64,000 nucleotides of DNA from Alistipes sp. (GCA_017623115.1 JAGAPT010000028.1:1-64000), one strand, 5' to 3'; shown: positions 46,054-56,231, counted from the first letter of the stretch. Notes: a model not told the origin generated them from the letters alone. Numbers and translations: made by a program.

Positions 46054-48204
46054 TTAGGCTTGGTGAAAATCGATGACCTCGAAGTCGAGTTGCCGCTTTT
46101 GGAGGTCGGCACGGGCTACACGGATGCGAACCGGATCGCCGAGGGTCAGCACGGTGCCGGTGCGATGTCCGAAGATTTCATATCGCTCGGGGTCGAATTG
46201 GAAGTAGTCGCCCTCGATATCACGCAGGTAGGCCATCCCTTCGATATGCGTGTCAACCAATTCGATGTAGATACCCCATTCGCTAAGGCCCGAAATATAC
46301 CCCTCGAACTCCTCGCCCAGATGCTCCTTCATAAACTCCACCATCTTGTATTTGATGGAGGCACGCTCGGCTTCGGCGGCCACCACCTCCCGCTCCGAGG
46401 CGTGGATACACAACCCTTCGAGTTGCTCCTTGTCAGCCGAACGCCCACCATCGAGGTAGTGGGCCAACAAGCGGTGTACCATCATGTCGGGATAACGACG
46501 AATCGGAGAGGTGAAGTGGGTATAGTAGGGGAAGGCAAGCCCGTAGTGGCCGATGTTGTCGGTCGAGTAGGTCGCCTTGGCCATCGAACGCACCGCCATG
46601 GTCGAGAGGGCATTCTCCTCGGCCTTACCATGCAGTGAGGCGAGCAGTTTGTTCATCTCCTTGGCCACGGCACGCCCCTTCGATGCGCGGAACAGGTGGC
46701 CGAAGCGCAGGGCAAATTCGCGGAAGCGGTCGAGCTTCTCCTCGCTCGGGGTGTCGTGTACACGATAGACCATCGTGCGGGGTACTTTGCGACCCTTGTC
46801 GCCACGACGATGGGCGCAGAACTCGGCCACACGGCGGTTGGCCAGCAGCATGAACTCCTCAATCATCTGATTGGCCTCCTGCTGTACCTTGAAGTAGACG
46901 CCGATGGGTCTGCCCGATTCGTCGAGACGGAAGCGCATCTCCTCGCGCTCGAAGGCGATGGCTCCGTGCTTGAATCGCTCGCTGCGCAGGGCTTGCGCCA
47001 AGCGATGGAGGGTCAGCACCTCCTCGGCAAAATCACCTCGTCCTGTCTCGATGATTTGCTGTGCCTCCTCGTAGGTGAAACGGCGGTTGGAGTGAATCAC
47101 CGTGCGACCGAACCACTCGTCGAGGATGTCGAGGTTCTCATTGAGTGTGAAGACAGCCGAGAAGCAGAGGCTTGTCTCGTGGGGACGGAGCGAACAGAGC
47201 TCGTTGGAGAGCCGCTCGGGGAGCATCGGTACGGTACGGTCGACGAGATAGACCGACGTACCACGTGCCACCGCCTCCTCGTCAATCGGGGAGTGGGGAC
47301 GAACATAGTGCGTGACATCAGCGATGTGCACGCCAATCTGCCACACACCGTCGCTGATGCGTTGCACCGAGAGGGCATCGTCGAAATCCTTCGCATCGGC
47401 CGGGTCGACCGTAAAGGTCGTGATGGCGCGGAAATCACGCCGGCGGGCAATCTCCCGTTCGGTAATCTCCCCACGAATAGCTTGGGCGGCCTCTTCGACC
47501 TCCTCCTCGAAACGATAGGGCAGGTCGTATTCGGCCAGAATGGCGTGCATCTCCGTGTCGTTGTCGCCGGCCATGCCGAGGCGGTCGATGAGTTCACCTA
47601 CGGGGCTCTTGGCGCCATGTGCCCATTCGACAATGCGCACGACCACCTTCTCGCCATTACGTACCTCGGGATAGCGTTTCTTGGGAAGGAAGATGTCGAC
47701 CGGTATGCGACGAGAGTCGGGGCGGACAAAAATCTGATGGGCTCCAACCTCGGCTATACCGACATAGGGTCGGGGATTGCGTTCACGGACGGCGGTTACC
47801 TCGCCCTCCAATTTTCCATCGCGACTGCGGTGCATGACGACCACTTCAACGCGGTCGCCATCCAGCGCATTGAGCGTATTGCGTTGATTGACAAAAATAT
47901 CCTGCTCCAATCCCTCGACGCGGATGTAGGCCGAGCCGCCCGATGTCATCGAGCAGAGCCCCTCGTAGTGGGGTAGGTGGCGGTGTGTGAGGCGGTATTT
48001 GCCGCGGGCACACTCCTCGATGACCCCCTCGTCGTAGAGGCGATCCAGGATGGCGAGAGTCTCACGTCGCCCGTCTCGGTCGGCACCACCCGAGGCGGCT
48101 GCCAGGTGTTTGAGTGAAAATTTATTGTTCGGAAACTCCCGAAAGAGTTGGATAATCAGCGAGGTGCGGTCGCGGTTGCGCCGGCTTTTTTTCTCTTTTT
48201 TCAT
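46054..48204 (-). CDS. rnr: ribonuclease R
   Basis: Processive 3'-5' exoribonuclease for structured RNA, 716 residues. It has an N-terminal winged-helix-like segment (KFSLKHLAAASGG), cold-shock domains, and the RNB catalytic core with FTVDPADAKDFDDALSVQR (catalytic Asp cluster), HIADVTHYVRP and YTHFTSPIRRYPDMMVHRLL. The C-terminal S1 domain is FEGYISGLSEWGIYIEL. The Lys-rich tail of E. coli RNase R is absent. Its ATG overlaps the stop of the M20 gene by 4 nt (ATGA), so it is the last gene of the metH run. Confidence 0.95.
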   Translation of the reverse strand: MKKEKKSRRNRDRTSLIIQLFREFPNNKFSLKHLAAASGGADRDGRRETLAILDRLYDEGVIEECARGKYRLTHRHLPHYEGLCSMTSGGSAYIRVEGLEQDIFVNQRNTLNALDGDRVEVVVMHRSRDGKLEGEVTAVRERNPRPYVGIAEVGAHQIFVRPDSRRIPVDIFLPKKRYPEVRNGEKVVVRIVEWAHGAKSPVGELIDRLGMAGDNDTEMHAILAEYDLPYRFEEEVEEAAQAIRGEITEREIARRRDFRAITTFTVDPADAKDFDDALSVQRISDGVWQIGVHIADVTHYVRPHSPIDEEAVARGTSVYLVDRTVPMLPERLSNELCSLRPHETSLCFSAVFTLNENLDILDEWFGRTVIHSNRRFTYEEAQQIIETGRGDFAEEVLTLHRLAQALRSERFKHGAIAFEREEMRFRLDESGRPIGVYFKVQQEANQMIEEFMLLANRRVAEFCAHRRGDKGRKVPRTMVYRVHDTPSEEKLDRFREFALRFGHLFRASKGRAVAKEMNKLLASLHGKAEENALSTMAVRSMAKATYSTDNIGHYGLAFPYYTHFTSPIRRYPDMMVHRLLAHYLDGGRSADKEQLEGLCIHASEREVVAAEAERASIKYKMVEFMKEHLGEEFEGYISGLSEWGIYIELVDTHIEGMAYLRDIEGDYFQFDPERYEIFGHRTGTVLTLGDPVRIRVARADLQKRQLDFEVIDFHQA

Positions 48205-49316
48205 CTGTTCATCAATTTAACGGTCAAGGCACACAGGAGGTCGATACCGACTCCGATGGCCTCCTCCGAAGGGGCATATTGTGCCGTGTGCGAACGTCCC
48301 GATGCGGCTCCGACGCCCAAGCGATAGAAGAGCGAGGGGTAGTGACGGGTGTAGAAGCCGAAATCTTCGGCAGTCATCAAACGCTCCATCGGCTCGACCG
48401 ATACCCCCTGTGCTGCTGCAACGGCTTGCAACAGTGTTACCAACGAGGCCTCGTTGGTGACACACGGATAGCCGTGGTTGATGTCGATTGCGGTCGTGGT
48501 GCCGTGTGTGTGGTCGATTGCTTGGGCGTAGGCGGTGATCGTCGCGTGGGTTTGCTGACGCTCCTCCTCGTTGAAGGTGCGCAGCGTACCTTCGAGGTAG
48601 ACCTCGTCGGGCACGACGTTGGTTGCCCCCTCGGCTACGACACGTCCTAATGAGAGTGTTTGATTGGGGCTGTTGAGGCTTAAGAGGCGGGTGATGAGTT
48701 CGGCCGAGGCGGCTACGGGGTCGTTCAGCAGGTGACGCATGGCACCATGGCCGCCCTTCCCGTGTACCCGAAAACGCAACTCATCGCTGGCTGCCATAAA
48801 GGCACCGGCCTTGACACCAATCGTTCCCACCTCCAACCGCCAATCGACATGCTGACCGATGACGGCTGCGATGTCGTAACCGGCAAAGGGCTCTTCGGCA
48901 AGGACGAGCGAAGCACCTCCCGGGTTACACTCCTCGCCGGGCTGGAAGAGCCCGAATACGGTTCCTTCGAAATCGGGATTTTCGGCCAACTGCAAGAGGG
49001 CTCCGTAGAGCATGGCGGCATGCATGTCGTGGCCACAGGCGTGCATCACGCCCTGATGGCAGGAGGCATAGGCAAGGCTACTCTGCTCCTCGATGGGCAA
49101 GGCGTCGATATCGGCTCTGAGGACGATGGCCCGACGTGCCGTTTCGGAGGTCGAATGCCGCCCCTCGATGCGAGCCAGAATGCCGGTCGTGGCAATGGCC
49201 TGGCAGGCGATGCCGGCTGCCGTGAGTTGTTCACGGATAAAGGCGGCCGTTTCGTGCTCCTCAAACGAGAGTTCGGGATAGCGATGCAGATGACGACGAA
49301 AATCGATGGCGTTCAT
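48201..49316 (-). CDS. M20-family amidohydrolase (hippurate/N-acyl-amino-acid hydrolase type)
   Basis: The 371-residue product has metal motifs HRYPELSFEEHETAAFI, ACGHDMHAAMLYGAL and FQPGEECNPGGASLV, which place it in M20D (IAA-amino-acid hydrolase, hippuricase, N-acetyl-diaminopimelate deacetylase). It would cleave an N-acyl group from an amino acid; which one is not clear. A role releasing amino acids or acetyl-diaminopimelate is possible. The start at 49316 (MNAIDFRRHLH) is where homology begins. There is a 32-nt gap from metF and a 4-nt overlap with rnr. No signal peptide is seen, so cytoplasmic. Confidence 0.85.
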   Translation of the reverse strand: MNAIDFRRHLHRYPELSFEEHETAAFIREQLTAAGIACQAIATTGILARIEGRHSTSETARRAIVLRADIDALPIEEQSSLAYASCHQGVMHACGHDMHAAMLYGALLQLAENPDFEGTVFGLFQPGEECNPGGASLVLAEEPFAGYDIAAVIGQHVDWRLEVGTIGVKAGAFMAASDELRFRVHGKGGHGAMRHLLNDPVAASAELITRLLSLNSPNQTLSLGRVVAEGATNVVPDEVYLEGTLRTFNEEERQQTHATITAYAQAIDHTHGTTTAIDINHGYPCVTNEASLVTLLQAVAAAQGVSVEPMERLMTAEDFGFYTRHYPSLFYRLGVGAASGRSHTAQYAPSEEAIGVGIDLLCALTVKLMNR

Positions 49317-49348
49317 GAATCGGGAAATTTGGAATGCTAATGGTTGAA

Positions 49349-50314
49349 TTAGAAGATGGCTTTGGCGATTTGGATGATGTTTTCGGCTTTTCCCATCGGG
49401 TAGTAGTGCAGCACGGGGATGCCGGCGGCCTTCAACTCGCGGCTCTGGGCAATGGCCCACTCGGTGCCGATTTGGCGGACAGCGGCCTTGTCGTCGGCAT
49501 GTGCCTCGACCTCACGACGCAACTCCTCGGGGATATGGCATCCAAAGGTCTGGGGCAGAAGCGTGAGGTGGCGCACCGTCGCGAGGGGTTTGATGCCCGG
49601 GATGATGGGCACCTCGATACCGATGGCACGACAGCGGGCTACGAAGTCGAAGAAACGGCTGTTGTCGTAGAAGAGTTGCGTGACGATGTATTGCGCTCCG
49701 GCATCGATCTTTGCCTTGAGATGGAGCAAATCCTCCTCGGCCGAGGAGGCATCGGCATGCTTCTCGGGATAGCCGGCGACACCGACTGTGAAGGCTGACT
49801 GGTGGCACTCCTCGACCTCGCCGTCGACAAACTCGCCCCGATTCATCGCCATGACCTGTCGAACCAGATCAGCGGCATGGGCATGTCCCTCGGGATGAGG
49901 CGTAAAGTGCTCCTCGCCTTTCAGCGCATCACCACGCAGGGCCAAGACGTTGTGCAGCCCCAGGAAGTCGAGGTCGATGAGGGCATCCTCGATGTCGTAG
50001 CGGGAGTGCCCGCCACAAATCAGATGGGGGACCACCGGCACACCGTATTTGTGTTGAATGGTGGCCGAGATACCGACCGTTCCGGGACGACGACGCACGA
50101 TGTGCCGATGCACCGATCCGTCGGGCAAGCACTCTTCCTTCAGACTTTCACGATGGGAGGTTACATTGATATAGGCCGGATTGAAGGGCATCAACCGTTC
50201 GATGGCCGCCGAAATACCCTCCGTGCCATCGCCTTTCAGCGGTGGCAACAACTCAAAGGCAAAACGGGTGCTTTTGGTAGCAATGGCCTGGTGTATCAGT
50301 TCGACAACATTCAT
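49349..50314 (-). CDS. metF: 5,10-methylenetetrahydrofolate reductase
   Basis: Flavoenzyme that supplies 5-methyl-THF to MetH. The 321-residue product starts STRFAFELLPPLKGDG, with the catalytic-Glu FELLPP variant, then AYINVTSHRE, VPHLICGGHS, LALRGD, VGVAGYPEKH, DAGAQYIVTQLFYDN and IPGIKP, all family landmarks. Its ATG overlaps the metH TGA by 4 nt, so enzyme and methyl donor are produced together. Confidence 0.95.
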   Translation of the reverse strand: MNVVELIHQAIATKSTRFAFELLPPLKGDGTEGISAAIERLMPFNPAYINVTSHRESLKEECLPDGSVHRHIVRRRPGTVGISATIQHKYGVPVVPHLICGGHSRYDIEDALIDLDFLGLHNVLALRGDALKGEEHFTPHPEGHAHAADLVRQVMAMNRGEFVDGEVEECHQSAFTVGVAGYPEKHADASSAEEDLLHLKAKIDAGAQYIVTQLFYDNSRFFDFVARCRAIGIEVPIIPGIKPLATVRHLTLLPQTFGCHIPEELRREVEAHADDKAAVRQIGTEWAIAQSRELKAAGIPVLHYYPMGKAENIIQIAKAIF

Positions 50315-53300
50315 AGGTTGTTGGGTATAATCTTGCGTATGGTTTCTATATCGAGGTTGCGACGACGGGCGTAGTCGTGGAGCTGCTCCTCGTCAATCGT
50401 GCCCACCGAGAAGTACTCCCCATCGGCAAAGAGCAGGCCACAAAGAGCCTCTCCCGGAGTAATCATCCAATTCTCGGTCAGGTGCATCGCAGTGGTAATC
50501 TCCACGGCCAGCAGGTCGAAAATCTCCCGTTTGAGCGAGTGGTCGGGCGAGGCGGGGTATCCGAAGGCCATGCGACGTCCTTGATACTGCTCATGCAGGA
50601 TGGCTTGTGGCGTCAGCTGCTCCCCCTGTTCGTAGCCCCACATCGAACGACGCACGAAACTGTGTACGGTCTCCATGAAGGCCTCGGTCAGACGATCGGT
50701 AAGCAGTTTGGCCAGCATGGCGTGGTAGTCATCGCCTGCTTGTCGATACTGCTCGGTGAGTTTCTCCAGCCCGACACCTGCCGTCAGGGCAAAGCACCCG
50801 ACATAATCCCCTTTCGGGGCAATCAGGTCGGCCAGTGAACTGTTTTGCGCTCCACGGCTTTGGTTGCGCAACATCGCCAACCGCACCTCGCGTCCTTTGG
50901 GGTCGCGCACGAGGATGTCATCCCCCTCCGAGCGGGCGGGGAAGATGCCGACAACGCCCTGCAACGTGAGCAGCTTCTCCTCGCGGATGCGTTTCAGCAG
51001 GGCTTGGGCATCGTCGAAGAGTTTGCGTGCCTCCTCGCCCTTCTCGGGGTGCTCCAGCAGCTCGGGGTAATGCCCTTTGAGCCCCCAGGCCGTGAAGAAG
51101 AAGTTCCAGTTGATGAGGGGCTCTACATCCGCAATATCAAAGTCGGGGAAGACCAATCGGCCGGTATGCTGGGGTACGATGGGTTGGTGTGCCCGCTTCG
51201 GACGGCCTGCACGGCGTGCTTCGTCGAGCGAAAGCAGGGTTTGACGACGCTCGGCTGACTCAAATTCACGGCGCAGCCGAGCCTGCTCGGCGCGCAACGC
51301 TTCGGCATAACGCACTCCATCCGTTCCGAGCAGCCGTTGCAGAATCTGGCTGTTTTGGCTGGCATCGGCCGAGTGTGCTACGATGCCGCTGTAGAGCGGA
51401 GCCATCTTGACGGCTGTATGCAGGGCCGAGGTGGTTGCTCCACCCACCACGACGGGAAGTTGTAATCCGCGTCGTTCCAAGGCACGACATACGGCCGCCA
51501 TCTCGTCGAGCGAGGGGGTAATCAGACCGCTGAGGCAGATGGCATCAGCACCGATAGCAACCGCCTCGTCGACGATGCGTTCCGTGTCGACCATCACGCC
51601 CAGATCGTGAATCTCGAATCCGTTGCAGGCCATCACTACCGAGACGATGTTCTTGCCGATGTCGTGTACGTCGCCCTTGACCGTGGCAACCAGGATGCGA
51701 CCGGCGGAGTGCTCGGAGGAGCTTCCCTGCTCGATGTAGGGGGTGAGCACCGCTACGGCTCGCTTCATGACCCGGGCACTCTTGACCACCTGCGGGAGGA
51801 ACATCTTCCCCTCGCCAAAGAGCCGCCCTACCTGCTCCATGGCGGGCATCAACAGGCGGTCGATCACTGCCATCGGGCTTTGCAGGGTGTTGTAGGCCTC
51901 TTGTGCATCGGCCTCGATATGGTCGGTGATACCCTTGAGCATTGCGTGGCGGATACGCTCCTCCAGGGGGGCAGTGCGCCAGGTGTCGAGGTCGGTGTGT
52001 GGTTGCGTGGTTGCCTGCTCCTTGACCGCCTGCGCATACTCCGAAAGGCGTTCGGCTGCATCTGCACGACGGCAGAGAATCACATCCTCGACCCGTTCGA
52101 GCAGGTTGGCCGGTATCTCGTCGTAGACACGCAGCATCTCGGGATTGACGATACCCATCTCCATGCCGGCCTCGATGGCGTGGTAGAGGAAGGCCGAGTG
52201 CATCGCCTCACGCACCGTGTTGTTGCCACGGAAGGCGAACGAGAGGTTCGATACGCCACCCGAAATCTTGACATGCGGACACCGCTCGCGGATGATGCGG
52301 GTGGCATCGATGAAGGCTTTGGCATAGCCGTCATGCTCGGGCATACCGGTGGCAACGGCTAAGATGTTGGGGTCGAAGATGATGGATTCGGGCGGGAATC
52401 CATCCTCGGTGAGGAGTCGGTAGGCGCGTGTTGCCACCTCGACTTTACGTGCGCAGGTGTCGGCCTGTCCCTGCTCGTCGAAGAGCATCACAACAGCGGC
52501 CGCTCCGTAGCGACGAATCGTGCGGGCCTGCTCGAGCAGGTGCGCTTCGCCCTCTTTGAGCGAGATGGAGTTGACGATGGCACGCCCTTGTACCACCTCC
52601 AATCCGGCCTCGATGACCTCCCAGCGTGACGAGTCAATCATGATCGGAACACGGGCTATTTCGGGCTCGGAGGCAATTAGGTTGAGGAACGTGCGCATCG
52701 CCTCAACACCGTCGATGAGCCCGTCGTCCATGCAGACATCAATAATCTGTGCACCGGCTTCGACTTGTGCGCGAGCCACCGAGAGTGCCTCTTCGTACTG
52801 TTTCTCCCGAATCAAGCGGGCAAAACGAGCCGATCCGGCGACATTGGTGCGTTCACCGACATTGATAAAATTCTTATCGGGCGTGATGCTGAGCGGCTCC
52901 AGACCACTCAAGGTGGTGATATGCGTCGCTTCGGGCAGCGGTCGCGGCGCATATTTGCCGACGATTTTTTGCAACTCGAAGATGTGTGCCGGAGTGGTAC
53001 CACAGCAACCTCCGACGATGTTGAGCAATCCTCGTTCGAGGTATTGGCTCACCTCCAGGGCGAACATCTCGGGGGTCTCATCGTAGCCGCCCAAAACATT
53101 CGGCAGACCGGCATTCGGATGTGCCGAGATGCGACATGGAGCCACCTGGGCCAATCGCTCGAGGTAGGGGAGCAGGTCGTGCGCTCCAAAGGCACAATTC
53201 AGACCGATGGAGAGCAACGGCGCATGGGTAAGCGAGGCGCAGAAGGCCTCGACGGTCTGCCCCGAGAGGGTTCGGCCGCTCTTGTCGGCCAGCGTTCCCG

Positions 53301-53913
53301 ATACCATGACGGGGAGTGTGCAGCCCACCTCCTCAACCGCATAGAGTGCTGCCTTGGCGTTGAGTGTGTCGAAGACCGTCTCGATAAGGATGATGTCGGC
53401 ACCGCCCTCTTGCAGTCCTTGAATCTGCTCGGCATAAGCAGCGACCAGTTCGCGGAAGGTAATCTCGCGAGAGGCAGGGTTCTGTACATCGGCCGAAAGC
53501 GAGGCGGTACGATTTGTAGGACCTACCGAGCCTGCCACAAAGCGGGGCTTGAGCGGATTGCGCTCCGTGTAACGGTCGGCAGCACGACGTGCAATGCGGG
53601 CTGCCGCGCAGGCAATCTCGCGAGCATAGGTCTCCAAGCCATAGTCGCTGAGAGAGATGGCGTTGGCATTGAAGGAGTTGCAGGTGATGATGTCGGCACC
53701 TGCGGCCAGGTATTTTTCGTGGATGGCCTCGACCGCATCGGGTTGTGTCAACGAAAGCAGGTCGCCACACCCCTTCACGGGACATGGGTGGTCGCTGAAG
53801 CGCGAGCCACGGTAGTCGGCCTCGGCAAATCCGTTTTGCTGCATCATCGTGCCGAAACCGCCGTCGAGCAGCAGGATGCGCTTCGAGAGTGCTTTATGTA
53901 GGTTGTGTGTCAT
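50311..53913 (-). CDS. metH: cobalamin-dependent methionine synthase
   Basis: It transfers methyl from 5-methyl-THF to homocysteine through B12. The 1200-residue product has all four modules. The homocysteine domain has LLDGGFGTMMQQ and zinc site IVGGCCGTTPAHI. The pterin domain has NFINVGERTNVAGSARF. The B12 cap and Rossmann domain has DVHDIGKNIVSVV with axial His750. The AdoMet activation domain has RRMAFGYPASPDHSLK. I saw no B12 riboswitch in the leader of the run. It overlaps metF (4 nt) and the glutaminyl cyclotransferase gene (4 nt). Confidence 0.96.
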   Translation of the reverse strand: MTHNLHKALSKRILLLDGGFGTMMQQNGFAEADYRGSRFSDHPCPVKGCGDLLSLTQPDAVEAIHEKYLAAGADIITCNSFNANAISLSDYGLETYAREIACAAARIARRAADRYTERNPLKPRFVAGSVGPTNRTASLSADVQNPASREITFRELVAAYAEQIQGLQEGGADIILIETVFDTLNAKAALYAVEEVGCTLPVMVSGTLADKSGRTLSGQTVEAFCASLTHAPLLSIGLNCAFGAHDLLPYLERLAQVAPCRISAHPNAGLPNVLGGYDETPEMFALEVSQYLERGLLNIVGGCCGTTPAHIFELQKIVGKYAPRPLPEATHITTLSGLEPLSITPDKNFINVGERTNVAGSARFARLIREKQYEEALSVARAQVEAGAQIIDVCMDDGLIDGVEAMRTFLNLIASEPEIARVPIMIDSSRWEVIEAGLEVVQGRAIVNSISLKEGEAHLLEQARTIRRYGAAAVVMLFDEQGQADTCARKVEVATRAYRLLTEDGFPPESIIFDPNILAVATGMPEHDGYAKAFIDATRIIRERCPHVKISGGVSNLSFAFRGNNTVREAMHSAFLYHAIEAGMEMGIVNPEMLRVYDEIPANLLERVEDVILCRRADAAERLSEYAQAVKEQATTQPHTDLDTWRTAPLEERIRHAMLKGITDHIEADAQEAYNTLQSPMAVIDRLLMPAMEQVGRLFGEGKMFLPQVVKSARVMKRAVAVLTPYIEQGSSSEHSAGRILVATVKGDVHDIGKNIVSVVMACNGFEIHDLGVMVDTERIVDEAVAIGADAICLSGLITPSLDEMAAVCRALERRGLQLPVVVGGATTSALHTAVKMAPLYSGIVAHSADASQNSQILQRLLGTDGVRYAEALRAEQARLRREFESAERRQTLLSLDEARRAGRPKRAHQPIVPQHTGRLVFPDFDIADVEPLINWNFFFTAWGLKGHYPELLEHPEKGEEARKLFDDAQALLKRIREEKLLTLQGVVGIFPARSEGDDILVRDPKGREVRLAMLRNQSRGAQNSSLADLIAPKGDYVGCFALTAGVGLEKLTEQYRQAGDDYHAMLAKLLTDRLTEAFMETVHSFVRRSMWGYEQGEQLTPQAILHEQYQGRRMAFGYPASPDHSLKREIFDLLAVEITTAMHLTENWMITPGEALCGLLFADGEYFSVGTIDEEQLHDYARRRNLDIETIRKIIPNNL

Positions 53914-54704
53914 TGCTTGATAAGTGCTATTTCATAGAGTTTCGGCCAACGCTTGCCGGTGACGAAGATGCGCTTCGTGGCATCATCATACGCGATGCCG
54001 TTCAGCACGTCGGTCATCGGGGTGCGCTCCTGCTCGGAGAGCAGTCCGCTGAGGTCGACGACCCCCTCGACCACGCCTGTGGTCGGGTGGATGATAAGCA
54101 GTTGGTCGGTGGTGTAGACATTGGCCCAGATTTTTCCGTCAATCCACTCCAATTCGTTGAGGTATTGCACGGGCTCGCCCTGCCAGGTGACCGTCACCGT
54201 GCGCTCACGGCGGAAAGTCTCGGGGTCGAGGTGGTAGATGTTGGCCGTGCCGTTCGACATGTAGAGCCGCTCGCCATCGGTCGTAAGCCCCCAGCCCTCG
54301 CCCGGATAGCGGAAATCACGAATCTTACGCCCGCTTTTCAGGTCGTAGAGGTGGCAGGTGTTCGACTCCCAGGTCAGCTGGTAGAGTTTGCCGTTGAGCA
54401 GGGTGATGCCCTCGCCAAATTCGGTCGGGGGCAACTTTTGCAGCGTCTCGTATCGGCCGCTTTCGAGATCGACACGGCGCACCTCCGAACGGCCGTATTC
54501 GCCCGTTCCCTCCCACAGCGAGCCATCGGCATATTGCAACCCCTGGGTGTAGGCATCGGTGGCGTGTGGATAGGTGGCCACGATGCGGTAGGTGTAGCGG
54601 GTTGGCTCGGGTAGCGGGGAGTTCTTCGCCCGTCGCGACGGGCTGTTTCCGCAGGCGGTGAGGGCTGCGAGCCATATGAGAGCGATAAAACGTAGGTAAC
54701 TCAT
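53910..54704 (-). CDS. glutaminyl-peptide cyclotransferase, lipoprotein form
   Basis: Plant/bacterial-type (beta-propeller) glutaminyl cyclase, expected to turn N-terminal Gln of exported proteins into pyroglutamate. The 264-residue product has a lipobox (LTAC, Cys18). The family core is ATDAYTQGLQYADGSLWEGTGEYGRSEVRRVDLESG, then EFGEGITLLNGKLYQLTW, LNELEWIDGKIWANVYTTDQL and VLNGIAYDDATKRIFVTGKRWPKLYEI. I prefer the ATG at 54704; the one at 54719 is also possible. Being first in the metH run is unusual. In Bacteroidota many lipoprotein and porin N-termini carry pyroglutamate. Confidence 0.88.
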   Translation of the reverse strand: MSYLRFIALIWLAALTACGNSPSRRAKNSPLPEPTRYTYRIVATYPHATDAYTQGLQYADGSLWEGTGEYGRSEVRRVDLESGRYETLQKLPPTEFGEGITLLNGKLYQLTWESNTCHLYDLKSGRKIRDFRYPGEGWGLTTDGERLYMSNGTANIYHLDPETFRRERTVTVTWQGEPVQYLNELEWIDGKIWANVYTTDQLLIIHPTTGVVEGVVDLSGLLSEQERTPMTDVLNGIAYDDATKRIFVTGKRWPKLYEIALIKQ

Positions 54705-54732
54705 CTTGTCCTGGAACATGCTTTTAATCGGA

Positions 54733-54740
54733 CAAAGTTA
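54733..54740 (-). promoter_or_regulatory. -7 box of the cyclotransferase-metH-metF-M20-rnr run
   Basis: The minus strand reads TAACTTTG. Leader length is about 10 nt to 54719 or 25 nt to 54704. Confidence 0.6.
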
Positions 54741-54824
54741 CAAAATGGATATGAAATAGGTATACATTTGCAAGATAATTCTAAAAATAAGCGTGCAAAG
54801 TAGCGGATAAACCGATAAAATTCG

Positions 54825-54832
54825 TATCTTTG
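54825..54832 (+). promoter_or_regulatory. -7 box of tig
   Basis: TATCTTTG matches TAnnTTTG, with a leader of about 70 nt to the ATG at 54906. Confidence 0.65.
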
Positions 54833-54905
54833 TGCCCCGATTCCGTTTTTGGATGAAATAAGCAGAGCGAAAATCGATAAATAACAGATATAAAAAGCAT
54901 TGACT

Positions 54906-56231
54906 ATGAAAGTAACGAGAAGTCAGCGTGAGGGTGGTGTTTCCATCTTGAGCGTGAAGGTGGTGGAGAAGGATTATGCCGCCGAAGTAGAGACGGCCCT
55001 GCGCGAGTATCGCCGCAAGGCCAACATCCCCGGTTTCCGTCCGGGTATGGTGCCGATGGGCATTATCAAGAAGATGTATGGCAAGGGCGTATTGGCCGAG
55101 CAGTCGTATCGCCTGGCCTCGAACAGCGTCTTCGACTACCTCCAGAAGAACAAGATTGACTACCTGGGTGATGTGATTCCCTCGGAGGAGCAGGGCGACT
55201 TCGACTTCGAGAATGGCACCGAGTTTACCTTCAAGTTTGAGATTGGCGAGGCTCCGGCCCTCAACCTCGACCTTTCGGAGAAGGATAAACTGACCTACAA
55301 CAAGATTAAGGTGGACAAGAAGATGCACGCCGACTATCGTTCGAACTACCTGCGCCGCTTCGGCCGTTTGGTAGATGTCGAGACCGTGGAGTCGGACGAG
55401 GCACTGACCGTGACGCTCGACAATGGCGATATGCAGGTGCAGGATGCCTATGTAGGTCTGATTTCGATGACCGAGGAGGAGCGCAAGCCTTTCTTGGGTA
55501 AGAAGGTGGGCGAGAAGATGCAGGTCAACGTAAACGAACTTTACAAGACCGCTTCGCAGCGTGCTGCCATGTTGCAGATGAAGGAGGAGGAGTTGGCTTC
55601 GGTGAACCCCGAATTCGAGATGGAGATTACGAAGATTCGCAAATTTGCCGAGCCGGAGCTCAACGAGGAGTTCTTCAAGATGGCCTTCCCGGGCGGTGAG
55701 GTGAAGACGGAGAAGGAGCTCGACAAGATGCTCGACGAGCAGATTGCTGCCGAGTTGAAGCGTGAGAGTGACTACCTCTTTACGCTCCAGATGCGTGACT
55801 TCCTCATCAAGAAGGCTGCTTTGGAGATGCCGAAGGAGTTCCTCAAGCGTTGGCTCTACACGATTAACGAGGGTAAGTTCACGATGGAGGATATCGAGAA
55901 GGATTTCGATCAGTTCCTGGTGATGTTTACCTGGAACTACATCCAGAAGAACCTCATCGAGAGCGAGAAGTTGAGCGTATCGGCCGAGGAGGCTACGGAG
56001 GAGGCCAAGGGTTTGGCCGCTGCCCAGTTTGCCCAGTATGGCATGCCGTCGGCTCCCGCAGATATGCTGGAGGGCTATGCCAAGCAGATTCTTGAGAACA
56101 AGGAGCAGGCACAGAAGATCTACGAGCGTCTCTATGAGGTAAAGGTTGTAGAGGCTGTGAAGGCCAAGATTAAGGTGACCGAAAAGGCCGTTTCGTCGGA
56201 GGATTTCGCAAAATTGGCGCAGGCACTTTAA
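54906..56231 (+). CDS. tig: trigger factor
   Basis: Ribosome-associated chaperone, 441 residues. The N-terminal ribosome-binding segment is present as YRRKANIPGFRPGMVPMGIIKKMYG (signature GFRxGxxP). The C-terminal helical arm follows. The central region has lost the clear FKBP-type prolyl isomerase motif, which is usual in Bacteroidota trigger factors. Start ATG 54906 (the TTG at 54900 is not needed). It leads into clpP and clpX, the common bacterial order. Confidence 0.92.
   Translation: MKVTRSQREGGVSILSVKVVEKDYAAEVETALREYRRKANIPGFRPGMVPMGIIKKMYGKGVLAEQSYRLASNSVFDYLQKNKIDYLGDVIPSEEQGDFDFENGTEFTFKFEIGEAPALNLDLSEKDKLTYNKIKVDKKMHADYRSNYLRRFGRLVDVETVESDEALTVTLDNGDMQVQDAYVGLISMTEEERKPFLGKKVGEKMQVNVNELYKTASQRAAMLQMKEEELASVNPEFEMEITKIRKFAEPELNEEFFKMAFPGGEVKTEKELDKMLDEQIAAELKRESDYLFTLQMRDFLIKKAALEMPKEFLKRWLYTINEGKFTMEDIEKDFDQFLVMFTWNYIQKNLIESEKLSVSAEEATEEAKGLAAAQFAQYGMPSAPADMLEGYAKQILENKEQAQKIYERLYEVKVVEAVKAKIKVTEKAVSSEDFAKLAQAL

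Noticed and set aside
46696..47976. 426-codon plus-strand frame opposite rnr
   Set aside because: Antisense shadow; rnr motifs are intact on the other strand throughout.
54705..54905. Cobalamin or SAM riboswitch upstream of the metH run
   Set aside because: The leader of the run is at most about 25 nt, and no B12-box or SAM-type stems are seen.
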